Part shown: positions 18,205-28,277 of the stretch, piece by piece
How positions within the stretch are numbered: position 1 is the first letter of the stretch
Layout of the letters: each line of letters begins with the position of its first letter
Origin: Chitinophaga tropicalis
GTDB taxonomy: Bacteria > Bacteroidota > Bacteroidia > Chitinophagales > Chitinophagaceae
Assembly: GCF_009758205.1 (NCBI RefSeq)
Contig: NZ_WRXN01000004.1
Location: 248,001 to 312,000, forward strand
Length of the DNA: 64,000 bases
Reading direction: 5' to 3'
Notes under the pieces: generated by a model
Told to the model about the DNA's origin: nothing
The model's database searches: none
What the model saw: the letters and a program-made list of their open reading frames with translations, nothing else
Translations under genes and position numbers: made by a program

Positions 18205-20046
18205 TTAATTTTTTATAGTTCTATACCAAATTTCAAGGCACAATATGGCATACAGGATCTTGGCCCGTTTTTCATCAGAGATGGTAATCTTACGGTCAAG
18301 CAGTCTTTTTACAAACCGAGGCTCTATGAATTGAGTATAAAGCGTGTCTGATGAGGATAACATATCATTGAGTATTCCTTTCAGATCATTATCCATCCAG
18401 TTCTTAAGGGGAATTTCAAAACCCCGTTTCGGTTGACTGATCAGCTGTTCCGGGAGATATCTTTTAGCAAGGTTCCGGAGTAAGTATTTAGTTGTAGACC
18501 CATTTATCTTTAAATTATCGGAGAGCATGGGCGCAAACTCTACAATCTCTTTTGAAAGAAAAGGGCTTCTTCCTTCAAGTGAGTGAGACATAGTGGCGAT
18601 ATCCATTTTAGGCAGAAGGTCGCTGAACAGGATAGCGTTGAAGTCTGCCTGCAATATTTTCTTAAGCGGGGATACTCCTGAATGTTCTATCCCATTTAAC
18701 ATTTCCCTGATGGAAAGCAACTGGGGCTTTATGATAAAGGCATCTTCAAAACCAACCAGCAGATCTGTCGTTGCCGCGTTGTAAACCTTCGCAATATCTC
18801 TGTATGAGGCAAGCTTTAGCAGCCTGTAAACAAAATTGTATTTATTCTTCTTCTCGTGCGCTACCGGCAATATACTGGAAAGCGCTCCGGCAAGATTTTT
18901 AACCAATGCCCCGGAGGAGAAGAAATTGAAATAAGTGAAAGGAACATAGCGTCTGTAACCGCCAAACAACTCGTCGGCACCATCTCCATTGAGCACTACT
19001 GTAATATGTTTCTTTGCTTCTCTTGACACATAATAACTGGGAATAGCTGAGCTGTCAAAAAAAGGCTCTCCGTAATTTGAAATAATGCCTTCAAAATCTT
19101 TAGCCAGCTCATCAAAGGAAATACTGATCTCGGTGTGGTTGGTCTGGTATTTCTTTGCTACCTGCAAGGCGAGGGCAGATTCATCATAAGCTCCCGGCAT
19201 GCTCACGGTGAATGTCTTTAAGGCGGAAGTATATTCTGTTGCAATAGATGTGACCAGGCCGCTATCAATACCCCCGCTGAGAAATGTTCCTACTTCCAGG
19301 TCGGAACTTTCTATGCGCCGTCTGATGCTTTGCCTTAATTTATGATCTAACTGGTCCAGCGCTTCGGGAAGGGAAAGCGTACTGCTTTCCTTGTAAACGG
19401 TACTGATGTCAAACCACTTTGTGGCCCTGGAATCGTAGCTGGTCAGGTCTATTTCCATGAAGGTACCGTTATCAAGCTCTCTTACCATCCTGTAGGGAGT
19501 ATCTTTCCGGTAAAAGTATCCCAGGTACAGATAATCGGATATGGCTTCTATATTAGTTTCCGGATGTACTACCTGGTATAAGGCTCCCAGTTCTGAAGAA
19601 AAAACAAACTGTTTTCCACTGTTCCATATATATAATGGTTTCTTTCCTACCCTGTCCCTGGCCAGGAAAAGTTTTCTTTTATTGGAATCATATATTGCAA
19701 AAGCGAACATCCCGTCAAATTCTTCGAGCATGTCCATTCCCCTGAGCTGGTACAGCATAAGAATGGTCATCGTATCAGAAGCGATGGTGGAATGCAGCCC
19801 ATATTTCTCTCTTAGCTCCAGGTGATTATACAACTCGCCGTTATAGGTAATATACACTCCATCCAGGTGCATAGGCTGTCTTCCGCCGGGAGTCAGGTCC
19901 TGTATAGCTAATCTTGTATGTATAAACTCGATCTCATTCTCAGTAAAATAGTTTTGTTCGTCCGGGCCTCTGTGCCCCAGCTTTTTAAAGATCAGGTGCT
20001 TATTTTCACCGATCCTGTAATTAATTGATCCAAATATTCCGCACAT
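18205..20046 (-). CDS. asnB: AsnB-type glutamine-dependent amidotransferase
   Basis: 613 residues. Cys2 (MCGIFGS) is the Ntn glutaminase nucleophile. The synthetase half has the ATP-pyrophosphatase loop SGGIDS at 257-262. Classic members make asparagine, but copies inside O-antigen or EPS loci such as Pseudomonas WbpS are proposed to amidate sugar uronic acids. Here the gene overlaps wzy by 26 bases in an operon that makes acetamido-uronic acids, so sugar amidation is the better guess. Asparagine synthesis is not excluded. Confidence 0.88.
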   Translation of the reverse strand: MCGIFGSINYRIGENKHLIFKKLGHRGPDEQNYFTENEIEFIHTRLAIQDLTPGGRQPMHLDGVYITYNGELYNHLELREKYGLHSTIASDTMTILMLYQLRGMDMLEEFDGMFAFAIYDSNKRKLFLARDRVGKKPLYIWNSGKQFVFSSELGALYQVVHPETNIEAISDYLYLGYFYRKDTPYRMVRELDNGTFMEIDLTSYDSRATKWFDISTVYKESSTLSLPEALDQLDHKLRQSIRRRIESSDLEVGTFLSGGIDSGLVTSIATEYTSALKTFTVSMPGAYDESALALQVAKKYQTNHTEISISFDELAKDFEGIISNYGEPFFDSSAIPSYYVSREAKKHITVVLNGDGADELFGGYRRYVPFTYFNFFSSGALVKNLAGALSSILPVAHEKKNKYNFVYRLLKLASYRDIAKVYNAATTDLLVGFEDAFIIKPQLLSIREMLNGIEHSGVSPLKKILQADFNAILFSDLLPKMDIATMSHSLEGRSPFLSKEIVEFAPMLSDNLKINGSTTKYLLRNLAKRYLPEQLISQPKRGFEIPLKNWMDNDLKGILNDMLSSSDTLYTQFIEPRFVKRLLDRKITISDEKRAKILYAILCLEIWYRTIKN

Positions 20047-21235
20047 GCTTTATTTTTTTTTGATAGAACATCAGTAAATAAAAAAAGGAGAACAAAACCC
20101 AGGTCCATCTCTGCCTCAATAAGAGGTGAGGAATATTCATCATCAGGAACAAAGCAAAAGCTATATATAGAAATATCTTGAATTTTATGGGGATGTCCAC
20201 CCTTACAATACATACCAGGATCACTGCAAGCAGCAGCAAATAGGAAGAGAACCCAATAATACCTGTTTCGGCGAGAATGGATACGAAAGTATTATGCACC
20301 TCATATACAAAATAATTCCCTACAAAATTACCGAGGCCTACACCTATAAAGGGGTTATCTTCAAATGCTTCCAAACCGAGTTTAATAGACTCTCCTGTTG
20401 CTCCTGCCTGTGTTATATCTCCTTTGGATGTTTCAAAGAACGAGAAAATAGACAGGCCCCTGTTCAGGAAAAAGTTATTATTCAGATTGGGTTTGGACAG
20501 GTTGGCGAAAGCAAGCACGATCAAACCAAGCGCTCCTCCTGCTATAAAGACTACACCGGTTTTCCTGAAATTGATCAGGAAGAAGAAGCTGAGGAAGATC
20601 ATAAAGGAGAAAAGCCCTGTCCTTGATCCTGTAGCCAGCATGGGTATTATGGAGAAAAGGATCAGGTAAAAAAATAAAGACGAGAATTTTTTCAGGTGTA
20701 TCAGTTCCAGTATACCTACGCAGACAATACCGCAGAAAATGTATGCCATACATTGATTAGGATTCTCCATAACATAGGCATACCTGTAGCCTTTAATGAA
20801 AAAGTCGATCTTTATTCCAAGGAAAACAGGATATGCGGGGAGAAAGCATATTACAAGCGCCAGCATAAAGGCCAGCTTTGTATAATAAAGAAAATTCTCT
20901 TTATACAGGTAATAATAGTTGAATGTAAGGAATACGATGAGCACTCCGTTCAACAGGGGCAGCAGCCCCATGAAATAACGGCTGATATCGCTCACCTTAT
21001 ACACTGAAAGTGATACCGCAAACAGGAAGAACAGGATGATGTTTGCAACTCTTTTGAATTGTGTCGTTATTAAGACTTCTCCTTTTTCGAATGCAGACAG
21101 GAATGACAATAATATCAGGAAGTCAGGAATGGAGAATTTGAATTTCCCCACTGGCAGACCCAATGATATGAATGGCAAGCAAAAGATAAATGCCAGATAA
21201 AGTTTATATCCTATTGTGAATTTCTGCTTCATCAT
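20021..21235 (-). CDS. Wzy-like polysaccharide polymerase (O-antigen ligase family)
   Basis: 404 residues with about ten hydrophobic helices. A periplasmic loop with EVHNTFVSILAETGIIG is the His/Glu signature of the O-antigen ligase/Wzy_C family. As the only such protein in the operon it should polymerise the lipid-linked repeat units in the periplasm. It starts on an ATGATGA overlap with the upstream glycosyltransferase and overlaps asnB, indicating translational coupling on both sides. Confidence 0.83.
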   Translation of the reverse strand: MMKQKFTIGYKLYLAFIFCLPFISLGLPVGKFKFSIPDFLILLSFLSAFEKGEVLITTQFKRVANIILFFLFAVSLSVYKVSDISRYFMGLLPLLNGVLIVFLTFNYYYLYKENFLYYTKLAFMLALVICFLPAYPVFLGIKIDFFIKGYRYAYVMENPNQCMAYIFCGIVCVGILELIHLKKFSSLFFYLILFSIIPMLATGSRTGLFSFMIFLSFFFLINFRKTGVVFIAGGALGLIVLAFANLSKPNLNNNFFLNRGLSIFSFFETSKGDITQAGATGESIKLGLEAFEDNPFIGVGLGNFVGNYFVYEVHNTFVSILAETGIIGFSSYLLLLAVILVCIVRVDIPIKFKIFLYIAFALFLMMNIPHLLLRQRWTWVLFSFFYLLMFYQKKIKHVRNIWIN

Positions 21236-22554
21236 TTAATCTCTGTCTCTATCTTTTTAAGTAATGGCTGTATGGTGGAAGTCCAGCTATAAGATTTGAT
21301 AATATCTATATCAGGGTTAAAGCCATCAAGTTTATTAACGTGCTTATTGTATAATTCAAAAATATAGTCTTCCAGCTTCGAGGTCTGATCAGTATAAAAA
21401 ACCTTCCCACAGTTCGTTTCCCTGAATATGCCTTCCAGTTCGGGATCACTTTCTCCGTTAACGATAGTTATTACCGGCCTTAAAGCGCAAAGATAATCGA
21501 ACATCTTCGCTGTCAGAATTCCTTTCACACCGGGGTAAGACCAGCTCATCAGCAGGTTCACGTTAGATTCTCTCTGCAGGGCTACCGCTTCGCTTAAAGG
21601 AACGGTGGTTTTACTTTCGTTGCAATCTTCAAGTCCACGTTTATTCACTTCCCCGTCCCAATAGTCCTTTGACCGTCCAACGTATTTTAAGGCTACGATA
21701 TTCCTGTCCAGAAGGCCTTTTTTAATCAGTGAGGATACGGCTTCCAGGAAAACGTCAAGCCGCTGATGTTCCGGGTATATTGACCCGGTATAAGAAATAA
21801 TGAACTTCTGACCGCTTACCTTATTATTATAATTAATCGTATTCAGATCAAACCCGTTCTTTATAGTTAAAGAAGATGCCGGGCCATACTTTTCCAGGTT
21901 GGCCAGTAAACCGTTAGACACGGTAACCAGCAGATCTGATTTCCTGATGAGTTTCTTTAAGATATATTCATGAAACCCGTTGAAGATCTTTTTACGATCG
22001 TCTGCTATAAACAGGTCCCTGAAATCCAGTATCCAATACGCCTTCTTTCCATATAGAGACTTTGTGATATAGCCTAACAACACATCCGCCATAGGTGAAA
22101 AGGAGGTATAGATGACCTGCGGGCCGGGGGACCTGAGCCTGTAGAGAACAATCTGCGCCACTCCATGAAGGAGATAGAGGAACCCGCCATCATAAATGGT
22201 CACTACACCTAAAAAAGATGATAACAATTTACCTATCATGCCAGGCCCTGACTTCTTCTCAACAACGGGGGCATTTCTGTTCTCTTTCTTTTTTTTCTTT
22301 TCTGACGGCCCCATCATACACCTGATCGTGTTATGATCGAACGTTATTAATTGCCTGGCTGTAAGCGGGAAGCCGGGGTCTGCTTCCTTTGCCATATATC
22401 TTGAATTCGAAGTAGAAAAAACAGTTGTTCTCTTAAAGGGGAAATGCCGGAATATTGACGAAATAATAACATTATTTCGCCTGCTACCTACCGCTTTGAC
22501 GGGGTTCAGGTAATATACGAATGCTATTAACGAATGATCTGACTGTTTCTTCAT
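21232..22554 (-). CDS. Glycosyltransferase, GT4-like
   Basis: 440 residues. The C-terminal half looks like Glycos_transf_1: FIISYTGSIYPEHQRLD, then LMSWSYPGVKGILTAKMFDYLCALRPVI, where the usual E-x7-E is replaced by a KMFDYL-type segment, as in several EPS enzymes. The N-terminal half has a Lys-rich insert (KKKKKENR, near residue 82). It is one of only two glycosyltransferases in the operon besides the initiating PglC-like enzyme. Donor specificity is unknown. Confidence 0.8.
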   Translation of the reverse strand: MKKQSDHSLIAFVYYLNPVKAVGSRRNNVIISSIFRHFPFKRTTVFSTSNSRYMAKEADPGFPLTARQLITFDHNTIRCMMGPSEKKKKKENRNAPVVEKKSGPGMIGKLLSSFLGVVTIYDGGFLYLLHGVAQIVLYRLRSPGPQVIYTSFSPMADVLLGYITKSLYGKKAYWILDFRDLFIADDRKKIFNGFHEYILKKLIRKSDLLVTVSNGLLANLEKYGPASSLTIKNGFDLNTINYNNKVSGQKFIISYTGSIYPEHQRLDVFLEAVSSLIKKGLLDRNIVALKYVGRSKDYWDGEVNKRGLEDCNESKTTVPLSEAVALQRESNVNLLMSWSYPGVKGILTAKMFDYLCALRPVITIVNGESDPELEGIFRETNCGKVFYTDQTSKLEDYIFELYNKHVNKLDGFNPDIDIIKSYSWTSTIQPLLKKIETEIK

Positions 22555-22560
22555 CGAATT

Positions 22561-23154
22561 TTAATTAACACATTCCTTGCAATGAGTCATTTCGCCTGGA
22601 ATCTTTTCCAGGCATTTCTGGCACCGTTTCCCGATAATTTCTGCCGGGTTTCCGGCAATGATCGAATATCCAGGAAAAGATTTTGTTACAATAGATCCTG
22701 CCCCGACCACAGAATGATCTCCGATACTGACACCGGGAAGTATTACACAGCCGGTGGCAATCCAGACATTCCTGCCTATCCTGATGGGCGGCCCCGGCAG
22801 GTTCTTCTTAAGGTCCCGGTATGAGTGGTTGGAACTGATAAAATGGCAACCATGCGCCCATATAGTACCTTCTCCGATCTCTATGCCGTTTATAGCCTGG
22901 TAATAGCTGCCTCCTGAGGTGACGAAGCTGACATATACTGAATGTTTCAGGTCATTGCCTATGATCTTTATATTGCCTGGCGTATGGGCTTTGGCGGTAA
23001 AGTTGAACAGTATATCTCCATTACTGTTGATCCGGAGAATATGTTTAAAAAAAAGGTTGACCATTAAAATACCGAAACCTGAAGCATAATAATGTCTCTC
23101 ATAAATCTTTCTGAAGAAAGGCAGAAATGTAAGAAAACGTAATACCTTTTTCAT
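22561..23154 (-). CDS. Hexapeptide-repeat acyltransferase (WbbJ/LacA-like)
   Basis: 197 residues. The left-handed beta-helix has IGEGTIWAHGCHFISSNHS, IGRNVWIATGCVILPGVSIG and IGDHSVVGAGSIVTKSFPG, typical of xenobiotic/maltose-type O-acetyltransferases. It ends with two CxxC-like cysteine pairs (CQKCLEK, HCKECVN), which is unusual and may bind zinc. It lies between wzx and a glycosyltransferase, so it probably O-acetylates the repeat unit. Confidence 0.8.
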   Translation of the reverse strand: MKKVLRFLTFLPFFRKIYERHYYASGFGILMVNLFFKHILRINSNGDILFNFTAKAHTPGNIKIIGNDLKHSVYVSFVTSGGSYYQAINGIEIGEGTIWAHGCHFISSNHSYRDLKKNLPGPPIRIGRNVWIATGCVILPGVSIGDHSVVGAGSIVTKSFPGYSIIAGNPAEIIGKRCQKCLEKIPGEMTHCKECVN

Positions 23155-23161
23155 TATACTA

Positions 23162-24529
23162 TCAGATAAAATAAAAAATCAGGATCAGGATCACTAATAT
23201 GAGCACTGTCCTGTTCAGAATGATTGTTCTGAACCAACCGCCCAGCAGCCTCTCATGGGCTAACTGCAACGTGGCGACTATAACAGTGGCCATCAGCGCT
23301 CCGTATGCAATTCCGTAAATGCCCATCACCTTGTACATCAGAAACGAAAAAGTAATATTGCTGATCAGCGAGATGGCGCTATACAATGTGATCCATTTGG
23401 TCTTTCCCGAGGCTGATATAAGTCCGCCATAGTAACCATTTCTCCATAAGCCGATCAGCAGGAAGGTCTTGAAAATAAATACCCCATCTACATACTTATC
23501 AGTAAAGATTAATACGATAAGCGGTTTGGCAAAGATCATCAGGAAAAGTATGATGGGATAGGTGATGTATGTAACGCGTAAAGTTGTTTTAAGCCATAGT
23601 GCCTTCGCTTCTTTTACGGATTTGTCATTATACAGCTGCACCAACTGAGGAAATATGGACTGTGATACAGAGGCGCTGATCATGCTAAAAAAAGGAATTT
23701 CAAATGCGCCTACTGAATATACTGCAAACTGTTTTACATCAGTAAGAGAGCTGACCAATGCCTTGTCCAGATTGGCGCCGATCACACCAATGAAGGTGGC
23801 CACAAAAATGGGGAAGCCAATTTTAAAGTAGTTCCTGTAGCTCCCTGTCAAGTCGGTGGCTTTGATGTCCCGGAGTATATTCTTTTCCTTTACCAGGTAC
23901 ATGATTGACGGAATGGAGAACAGCACAACGAACATGAGCGCCAGCAATATCCACAGCACATTTTCGGGAAAGAAATGGTAGCTGTAAACATTCAGGAAAA
24001 TGAGGAATACACCGGCGATGAGGATAACAACAGCGCTGTTAAGCAAGATTCCTGTTTGCTGGTTGTTGATCATCAGGTTCCTGAAGATCTGGTTAATTGA
24101 AATAACCAGGAACAGGACCGGGACCATATACTTAAAGTGTATGATTCCGGCATTATTCAATAACCGGGCAATAAGATTTACTGCCCCAAAAGAGAACAGG
24201 AAAAACACGATAGTGAACACTAATGCCGTCAAAGCAAGCACTCTGCCCAGGTGGGCAGTTATGTTGGTCCTGTCTAAAGCTGCATAGTATTTAAAGCCTT
24301 CCGGGATCCCTAAAGACATAAGAGGGATAACCAGGTTAATAAGTAATGCCAGCTGCTTCCAGGTACCGAACATTTCTGTAGAAAACATCCTGGCATAGAC
24401 CACATCAGCTATTATTAAAATAACCATGACAGCACTCTGAGAAAACAATATATTGAAGGAGGGTAATTTAACCGCCCTCCTTAACAAGGTTCCAGAATTA
24501 ACAAATTGCTTTCTTGCGAATGAAATCAT
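23162..24529 (-). CDS. Wzx-like oligosaccharide flippase
   Basis: 455 residues with about 12 predicted membrane helices, in the MATE/MOP polysaccharide-transport superfamily. Basic loops lie on one side and an N-terminal amphipathic start (MISFARKQF) precedes helix 1. It should move the undecaprenyl-linked repeat unit across the inner membrane to Wzy. Its 5' end overlaps the oxidoreductase gene by 32 bases, so translation is probably coupled. Confidence 0.85.
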   Translation of the reverse strand: MISFARKQFVNSGTLLRRAVKLPSFNILFSQSAVMVILIIADVVYARMFSTEMFGTWKQLALLINLVIPLMSLGIPEGFKYYAALDRTNITAHLGRVLALTALVFTIVFFLFSFGAVNLIARLLNNAGIIHFKYMVPVLFLVISINQIFRNLMINNQQTGILLNSAVVILIAGVFLIFLNVYSYHFFPENVLWILLALMFVVLFSIPSIMYLVKEKNILRDIKATDLTGSYRNYFKIGFPIFVATFIGVIGANLDKALVSSLTDVKQFAVYSVGAFEIPFFSMISASVSQSIFPQLVQLYNDKSVKEAKALWLKTTLRVTYITYPIILFLMIFAKPLIVLIFTDKYVDGVFIFKTFLLIGLWRNGYYGGLISASGKTKWITLYSAISLISNITFSFLMYKVMGIYGIAYGALMATVIVATLQLAHERLLGGWFRTIILNRTVLILVILILIFYFI

Positions 24530-25553
24530 TATTTACAACATTTGAACTCTTATACACGCGATCTATTATATCTACGACTTTTAACCCTTCAAGTGCGTTG
24601 GTCGTTATTGTAGTATTCTCTTTAATAACATCTATGACGTTCTGTATTACATAATGATGGTTCTGTGCAGACCCTTTATATGCGCCGTAGTCGTTCCCGG
24701 GGTTGGTGGGAGCAAGCTCCGGCATTACATAGTCCCTGATATGGCAGTATTCCACTTTATCCATATATTGCCCGCCAATTTTCAAGCTGCCATGCTCCGC
24801 AATAATGGTCATACTGCTTTCCATGTTCTTATTCCAGATAGAGGTGGAATAGTTGATCGACCCCATTCCTCCGTTCACGAAATCGAAGCTGATAATACCT
24901 GAATCTTCAAATTCAGTCAACTCTTCATGATTAAAATCTGCTAATCTTGAGTTGATGTTTTCAATATCACCGAACAACCAGTATAAGATGTCAATGAAGT
25001 GGGAGAATTGTGTAAACAGTGTTCCTCCGTCCAGTGACTTTTTTCCGTGCCAGCTATCGGGCACATAGTATCTCTCGTCCCTGTTCCAGTAGCAGTTAAG
25101 CTGTACCATGAAAATTCTGCCTAATCGGCCTGACTCTACTAATTCCTTTACCCAGACAGATGGTGGTGAGTAGCGGTTCTGCATAACGGCAAATACGTAC
25201 CGGTGAACATGTAACGCTTTAAATATTACTCTTTCGGCATCCTGTTTTGTCAGTGCCATAGGTTTCTCGATCACAACGTGCTTCTTTGCGTCCAGGCATG
25301 CCAGGGCCTGTTCTGCGTGGAAGCCGTTTGGTGTGGCGATATTGACCACGTCTATTGGCAGATCTGATCTTAAGAGTTCATCTAATGAGTGAAAGAAAGG
25401 TACATCAAAAGTCACGTTCGATTTTTCCTTTCCTTTTATATCAACCAGGCCAACCAACTCTGCTTCCGGGTTCCTTAAGATCATTTCGGCATGTCTTTTC
25501 CCTATATGTCCACAGCCCACTACTGCAAATCGTATTTTATCAGCTTTGTTCAT
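24498..25553 (-). CDS. wbpB: WbpB/WlbA-like Gfo/Idh/MocA sugar dehydrogenase
   Basis: 351 residues. The N-terminal Rossmann motif is VVGCGHIGKRHAEM and the conserved catalytic-region motif is EKPMALT; a C-terminal beta-sheet domain binds the sugar. WbpB oxidises C3 of UDP-GlcNAcA to the 3-keto form. WbpE- and WbpD-like genes directly upstream make this specific assignment likely, as the three act in sequence to UDP-2,3-diacetamido-glucuronic acid. Confidence 0.85.
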   Translation of the reverse strand: MNKADKIRFAVVGCGHIGKRHAEMILRNPEAELVGLVDIKGKEKSNVTFDVPFFHSLDELLRSDLPIDVVNIATPNGFHAEQALACLDAKKHVVIEKPMALTKQDAERVIFKALHVHRYVFAVMQNRYSPPSVWVKELVESGRLGRIFMVQLNCYWNRDERYYVPDSWHGKKSLDGGTLFTQFSHFIDILYWLFGDIENINSRLADFNHEELTEFEDSGIISFDFVNGGMGSINYSTSIWNKNMESSMTIIAEHGSLKIGGQYMDKVEYCHIRDYVMPELAPTNPGNDYGAYKGSAQNHHYVIQNVIDVIKENTTITTNALEGLKVVDIIDRVYKSSNVVNNDFIRKKAIC

Positions 25554-25556
25554 GGT

Positions 25557-26135
25557 CTAATTAAGTTTTTTTACTCTGTTATTCTCAAGGGTATACCGAT
25601 GTCCGCTTTCGGGGCAAACGGCTTCTTTATTGGCGTCAAAAACCAGTTTGTGCCCAAATTCGCTCATCCAGCCAACCTGCCTGGCCGGGTTTCCGACCAG
25701 CAGTGCATAGGAAGGTACGTCTCTGGTTACTACTGCGCCGGCGCCTATAAAAGCGTATTCTCCTATATCATGTCCGCACACTATTGTGGCATTTGCGCCT
25801 ATTGTAACGCCATTGCCCAGGTGTGTTCTTGCATATTCGGCTTTCCTGTTTACGGCGCTTCGTGGGTTGATGACGTTTGTAAATACACATGAAGGCCCGA
25901 GGAACACATCGTCCCCGCAGGTAACACCGGTATAGATCGATACGTTGTTCTGTATTTTGACATTCCTTCCCAGAATCACATCAGGAGATATCACTACATT
26001 CTGTCCGATGTTACAATTTTCACCGATCTTACATCCCGGCATGATATGGCTGAAATGCCATATTTTAGTTCCGTCTCCTATTTCGGCCCCGGAATCAATT
26101 ACTGCAGTAGGATGTGCAAAAAATTTGTTCTCCAT
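25557..26135 (-). CDS. wbpD: WbpD/WlbB-like UDP-sugar N-acetyltransferase
   Basis: 192 residues from the ATG at 26135. A 4-residue longer form would start at TTG inside the previous gene. Left-handed beta-helix: [39 protein letters not shown], then the loop [20 protein letters not shown]. The NVINPRS loop is characteristic of the WbpD/WlbB group that acetylates the C3 amine of UDP-GlcNAc3NA. It is tightly packed, with one base separating it from the aminotransferase. Confidence 0.88.
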   Translation of the reverse strand: MENKFFAHPTAVIDSGAEIGDGTKIWHFSHIMPGCKIGENCNIGQNVVISPDVILGRNVKIQNNVSIYTGVTCGDDVFLGPSCVFTNVINPRSAVNRKAEYARTHLGNGVTIGANATIVCGHDIGEYAFIGAGAVVTRDVPSYALLVGNPARQVGWMSEFGHKLVFDANKEAVCPESGHRYTLENNRVKKLN

Positions 26136-26136
26136 A

Positions 26137-27264
26137 TTATTTATCAAAGAATTGTTTAACGCTCTCAGCTATATATTCCAGTTGCTCTTCTGACATTTCG
26201 GTATGAATTGGCAAAGACAATACTTCTTTGCACAAAGTTTCGGCAACGGGGAAGCTACCCGGGCTCAGCTCTGCTGTGGCATAAGCTTTCTGCTCATTCA
26301 GCGGCAGCGGGTAGTATATCATTGACGGAATATTCCTTGAAGCGAGGAAGTCTTTTAATTCATTGCGTTTCCCGTTCTTTACTTTGATGGTATACTGATG
26401 AAAAACATGGGAGGAGCTGGCCGATCTGACGGGTGTGACCAATTCCCGGATATTGCTGAATGAACTATCGTAGAAGCCGGCTACTTTATTCCTGGCTTCG
26501 GCATATTCATCCAGCCGCTGTAACTTGATCCGGAGAATGGCAGCCTGTATTGTATCGAGCCGGCTGTTTACGCCAACCACATCGTGGTAATATTTTTTCT
26601 TCTGCCCGTGATTTGCAATCATCCTCATCTTCTCTGCCAGCGTATCATCTTCAGTAAAAATGGCGCCGCCGTCTCCGAAGCAACCCAGGTTCTTTGAAGG
26701 GAAGAAAGAGGTGCAGCCAACATGCCCTATGGTGCCTGCGGCTTTGACGCTACCGTCAGAAAAAGTGTAGCGGGAGCCTATTGCCTGTGCCGTATCTTCT
26801 ATGACGAATAAATTGTGCTGCCGGGCAATATCCATCAGTTCTTCCATTCCGGCGCATTGTCCGTACAGATGCACCGGAACGACAGCTTTGGTGCGAGGCC
26901 CTATTTTCGATACTACCTGCTGTAAGTTGAGCATAAATGTATCGGGGTCTACATCGACCATAACGGGTTTGAGTCCCAGCAAAGCGATAACTTCAGCCGT
27001 GGCCACATATGTAAAGGTTGGAACAATCACTTCATCCCCTCTTTTCAATCCTAATGCCATCATTGCTATCTGTAAGGCATCCGTTCCATTGGCGCAGGGG
27101 ATAACATGTTTTGTATCCAGGTATTCTGCCAGTTCTCCCGCAAATTTATCTACCGCAGGTCCGTTGATATGTGAGGACAGTTCAAAACAATCTAAAACAG
27201 CTTTGTCAACCTCTTCTTTAATTTTAAGATACTGAGCCTTCAGGTCAACCATCTGTATTGTCAT
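26137..27264 (-). CDS. wbpE: WbpE/WlbC-like PLP-dependent 3-aminotransferase
   Basis: 375 residues, DegT family. PLP lysine is Lys191 in [24 protein letters not shown] binds phosphate; [13 protein letters not shown] is intact. With its WbpD and WbpB neighbours it should convert UDP-3-keto-GlcNAcA to UDP-GlcNAc3NA using glutamate. Its ATG overlaps the epimerase stop (ATGA). It differs clearly from the PglE-like enzyme at 14.6 kb, so the operon has two sugar aminotransferases for two different amino sugars. Confidence 0.88.
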   Translation of the reverse strand: MTIQMVDLKAQYLKIKEEVDKAVLDCFELSSHINGPAVDKFAGELAEYLDTKHVIPCANGTDALQIAMMALGLKRGDEVIVPTFTYVATAEVIALLGLKPVMVDVDPDTFMLNLQQVVSKIGPRTKAVVPVHLYGQCAGMEELMDIARQHNLFVIEDTAQAIGSRYTFSDGSVKAAGTIGHVGCTSFFPSKNLGCFGDGGAIFTEDDTLAEKMRMIANHGQKKKYYHDVVGVNSRLDTIQAAILRIKLQRLDEYAEARNKVAGFYDSSFSNIRELVTPVRSASSSHVFHQYTIKVKNGKRNELKDFLASRNIPSMIYYPLPLNEQKAYATAELSPGSFPVAETLCKEVLSLPIHTEMSEEQLEYIAESVKQFFDK

Positions 27265-28247
27265 CTCTTTGTTGTTTTATACCATGAATAAGTAAAGGAA
27301 AGTCCTTCTTTTACCTTTACAGAAGGGATGTACCCGATAAGGTCCTTCCCTTTTGTAACATCTGCCAGGCTATGTTTTATATCTCCTTTTCTTTCCTGCC
27401 GGTAGATAGGCTTAATCTCCTTACTTTCTATAGCGGTTATTGAAGTCCACAGGTCATTCAATGAAATGCTTTCTCCGCAGGCTACATTTATGACCTCATG
27501 CCGGTTCAAATTCTCTTTAAATAAGGCTCTGATATTTGCCTGAACGGCATTCTCCACGAATGTGAAATCGCGGCTTATTGTACCGTCGCCATTTATATAA
27601 GGGGCGTCATTATCCAGGGCGGCCTTTATAAATAGCGGAATGACTGCGGCATAAGGCCCGAAAGGGTCCTGTCTGGGGCCAAAGACATTAAAGTATCTCA
27701 GGCCCAGTGCGTGGAAGCCGTATACTTCGGAGAAGATGCCGGCATATAATTCGTTTACATACTTAGTGATTGCGTATGGAGATAATGGTTTACCTATGGC
27801 ATCTTCAACTTTTGGTAAACCGATATGATCTCCGTAGGTGCTTGAGCTAGCGGCATAAATCAAACGTTTGACCTTCTGATCTCTTGCAGCCACAAGCATA
27901 TTAAGGAACCCGGAAATGTTCACTTCATTTGTTGTAATGGGATCATTTATAGATCTGGGCACAGAACCAAGCGCTGCCTGGTGGGAAACAAAGTCCACTC
28001 CATCTACAGCGGCCCTGCACATCTCCAGGTCTCTGATATCTCCCTCCATTAATTCAAAAGCGGGGTTATCAATAAACTCCTGGACATTTTCCCTTGATCC
28101 TGTTGAAAAATTATCTAATACTCTAACTTTTCCGGCATTATGTTTTATGAGATACTGGACAATGTTAGACCCTATGAATCCTGCACCTCCTGTTATCAAA
28201 AAACTATAATTACTTAAATCTGTTCTATGAAATGGTGATTCGTACAT
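27261..28247 (-). CDS. TviC/WbpP-like UDP-N-acetylhexosamine 4-epimerase
   Basis: 328 residues, extended SDR. N-terminal GGAGFIGSN binds NAD; ALGSVPRSINDPI is the substrate-loop signature of the WbpP/TviC group; SSSTYGDH and YAITKYVNE supply the Ser/Tyr/Lys triad. It interconverts UDP-GlcNAc and UDP-GalNAc, or the uronic acid forms. The pairing with the TviB-like dehydrogenase 30 bases upstream mirrors the tviB-tviC and wbpO-wbpP pairs that make UDP-GalNAcA. Confidence 0.87.
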   Translation of the reverse strand: MYESPFHRTDLSNYSFLITGGAGFIGSNIVQYLIKHNAGKVRVLDNFSTGSRENVQEFIDNPAFELMEGDIRDLEMCRAAVDGVDFVSHQAALGSVPRSINDPITTNEVNISGFLNMLVAARDQKVKRLIYAASSSTYGDHIGLPKVEDAIGKPLSPYAITKYVNELYAGIFSEVYGFHALGLRYFNVFGPRQDPFGPYAAVIPLFIKAALDNDAPYINGDGTISRDFTFVENAVQANIRALFKENLNRHEVINVACGESISLNDLWTSITAIESKEIKPIYRQERKGDIKHSLADVTKGKDLIGYIPSVKVKEGLSFTYSWYKTTKR

Positions 28248-28277
28248 GTATGTATAACTACTGATTAGATACTATGA

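Noticed and set aside
26136..26147. TTG extension of the WbpD-like gene
   Set aside because: A normal ATG at 26135 follows the upstream stop by one base and fits the family N-terminus.
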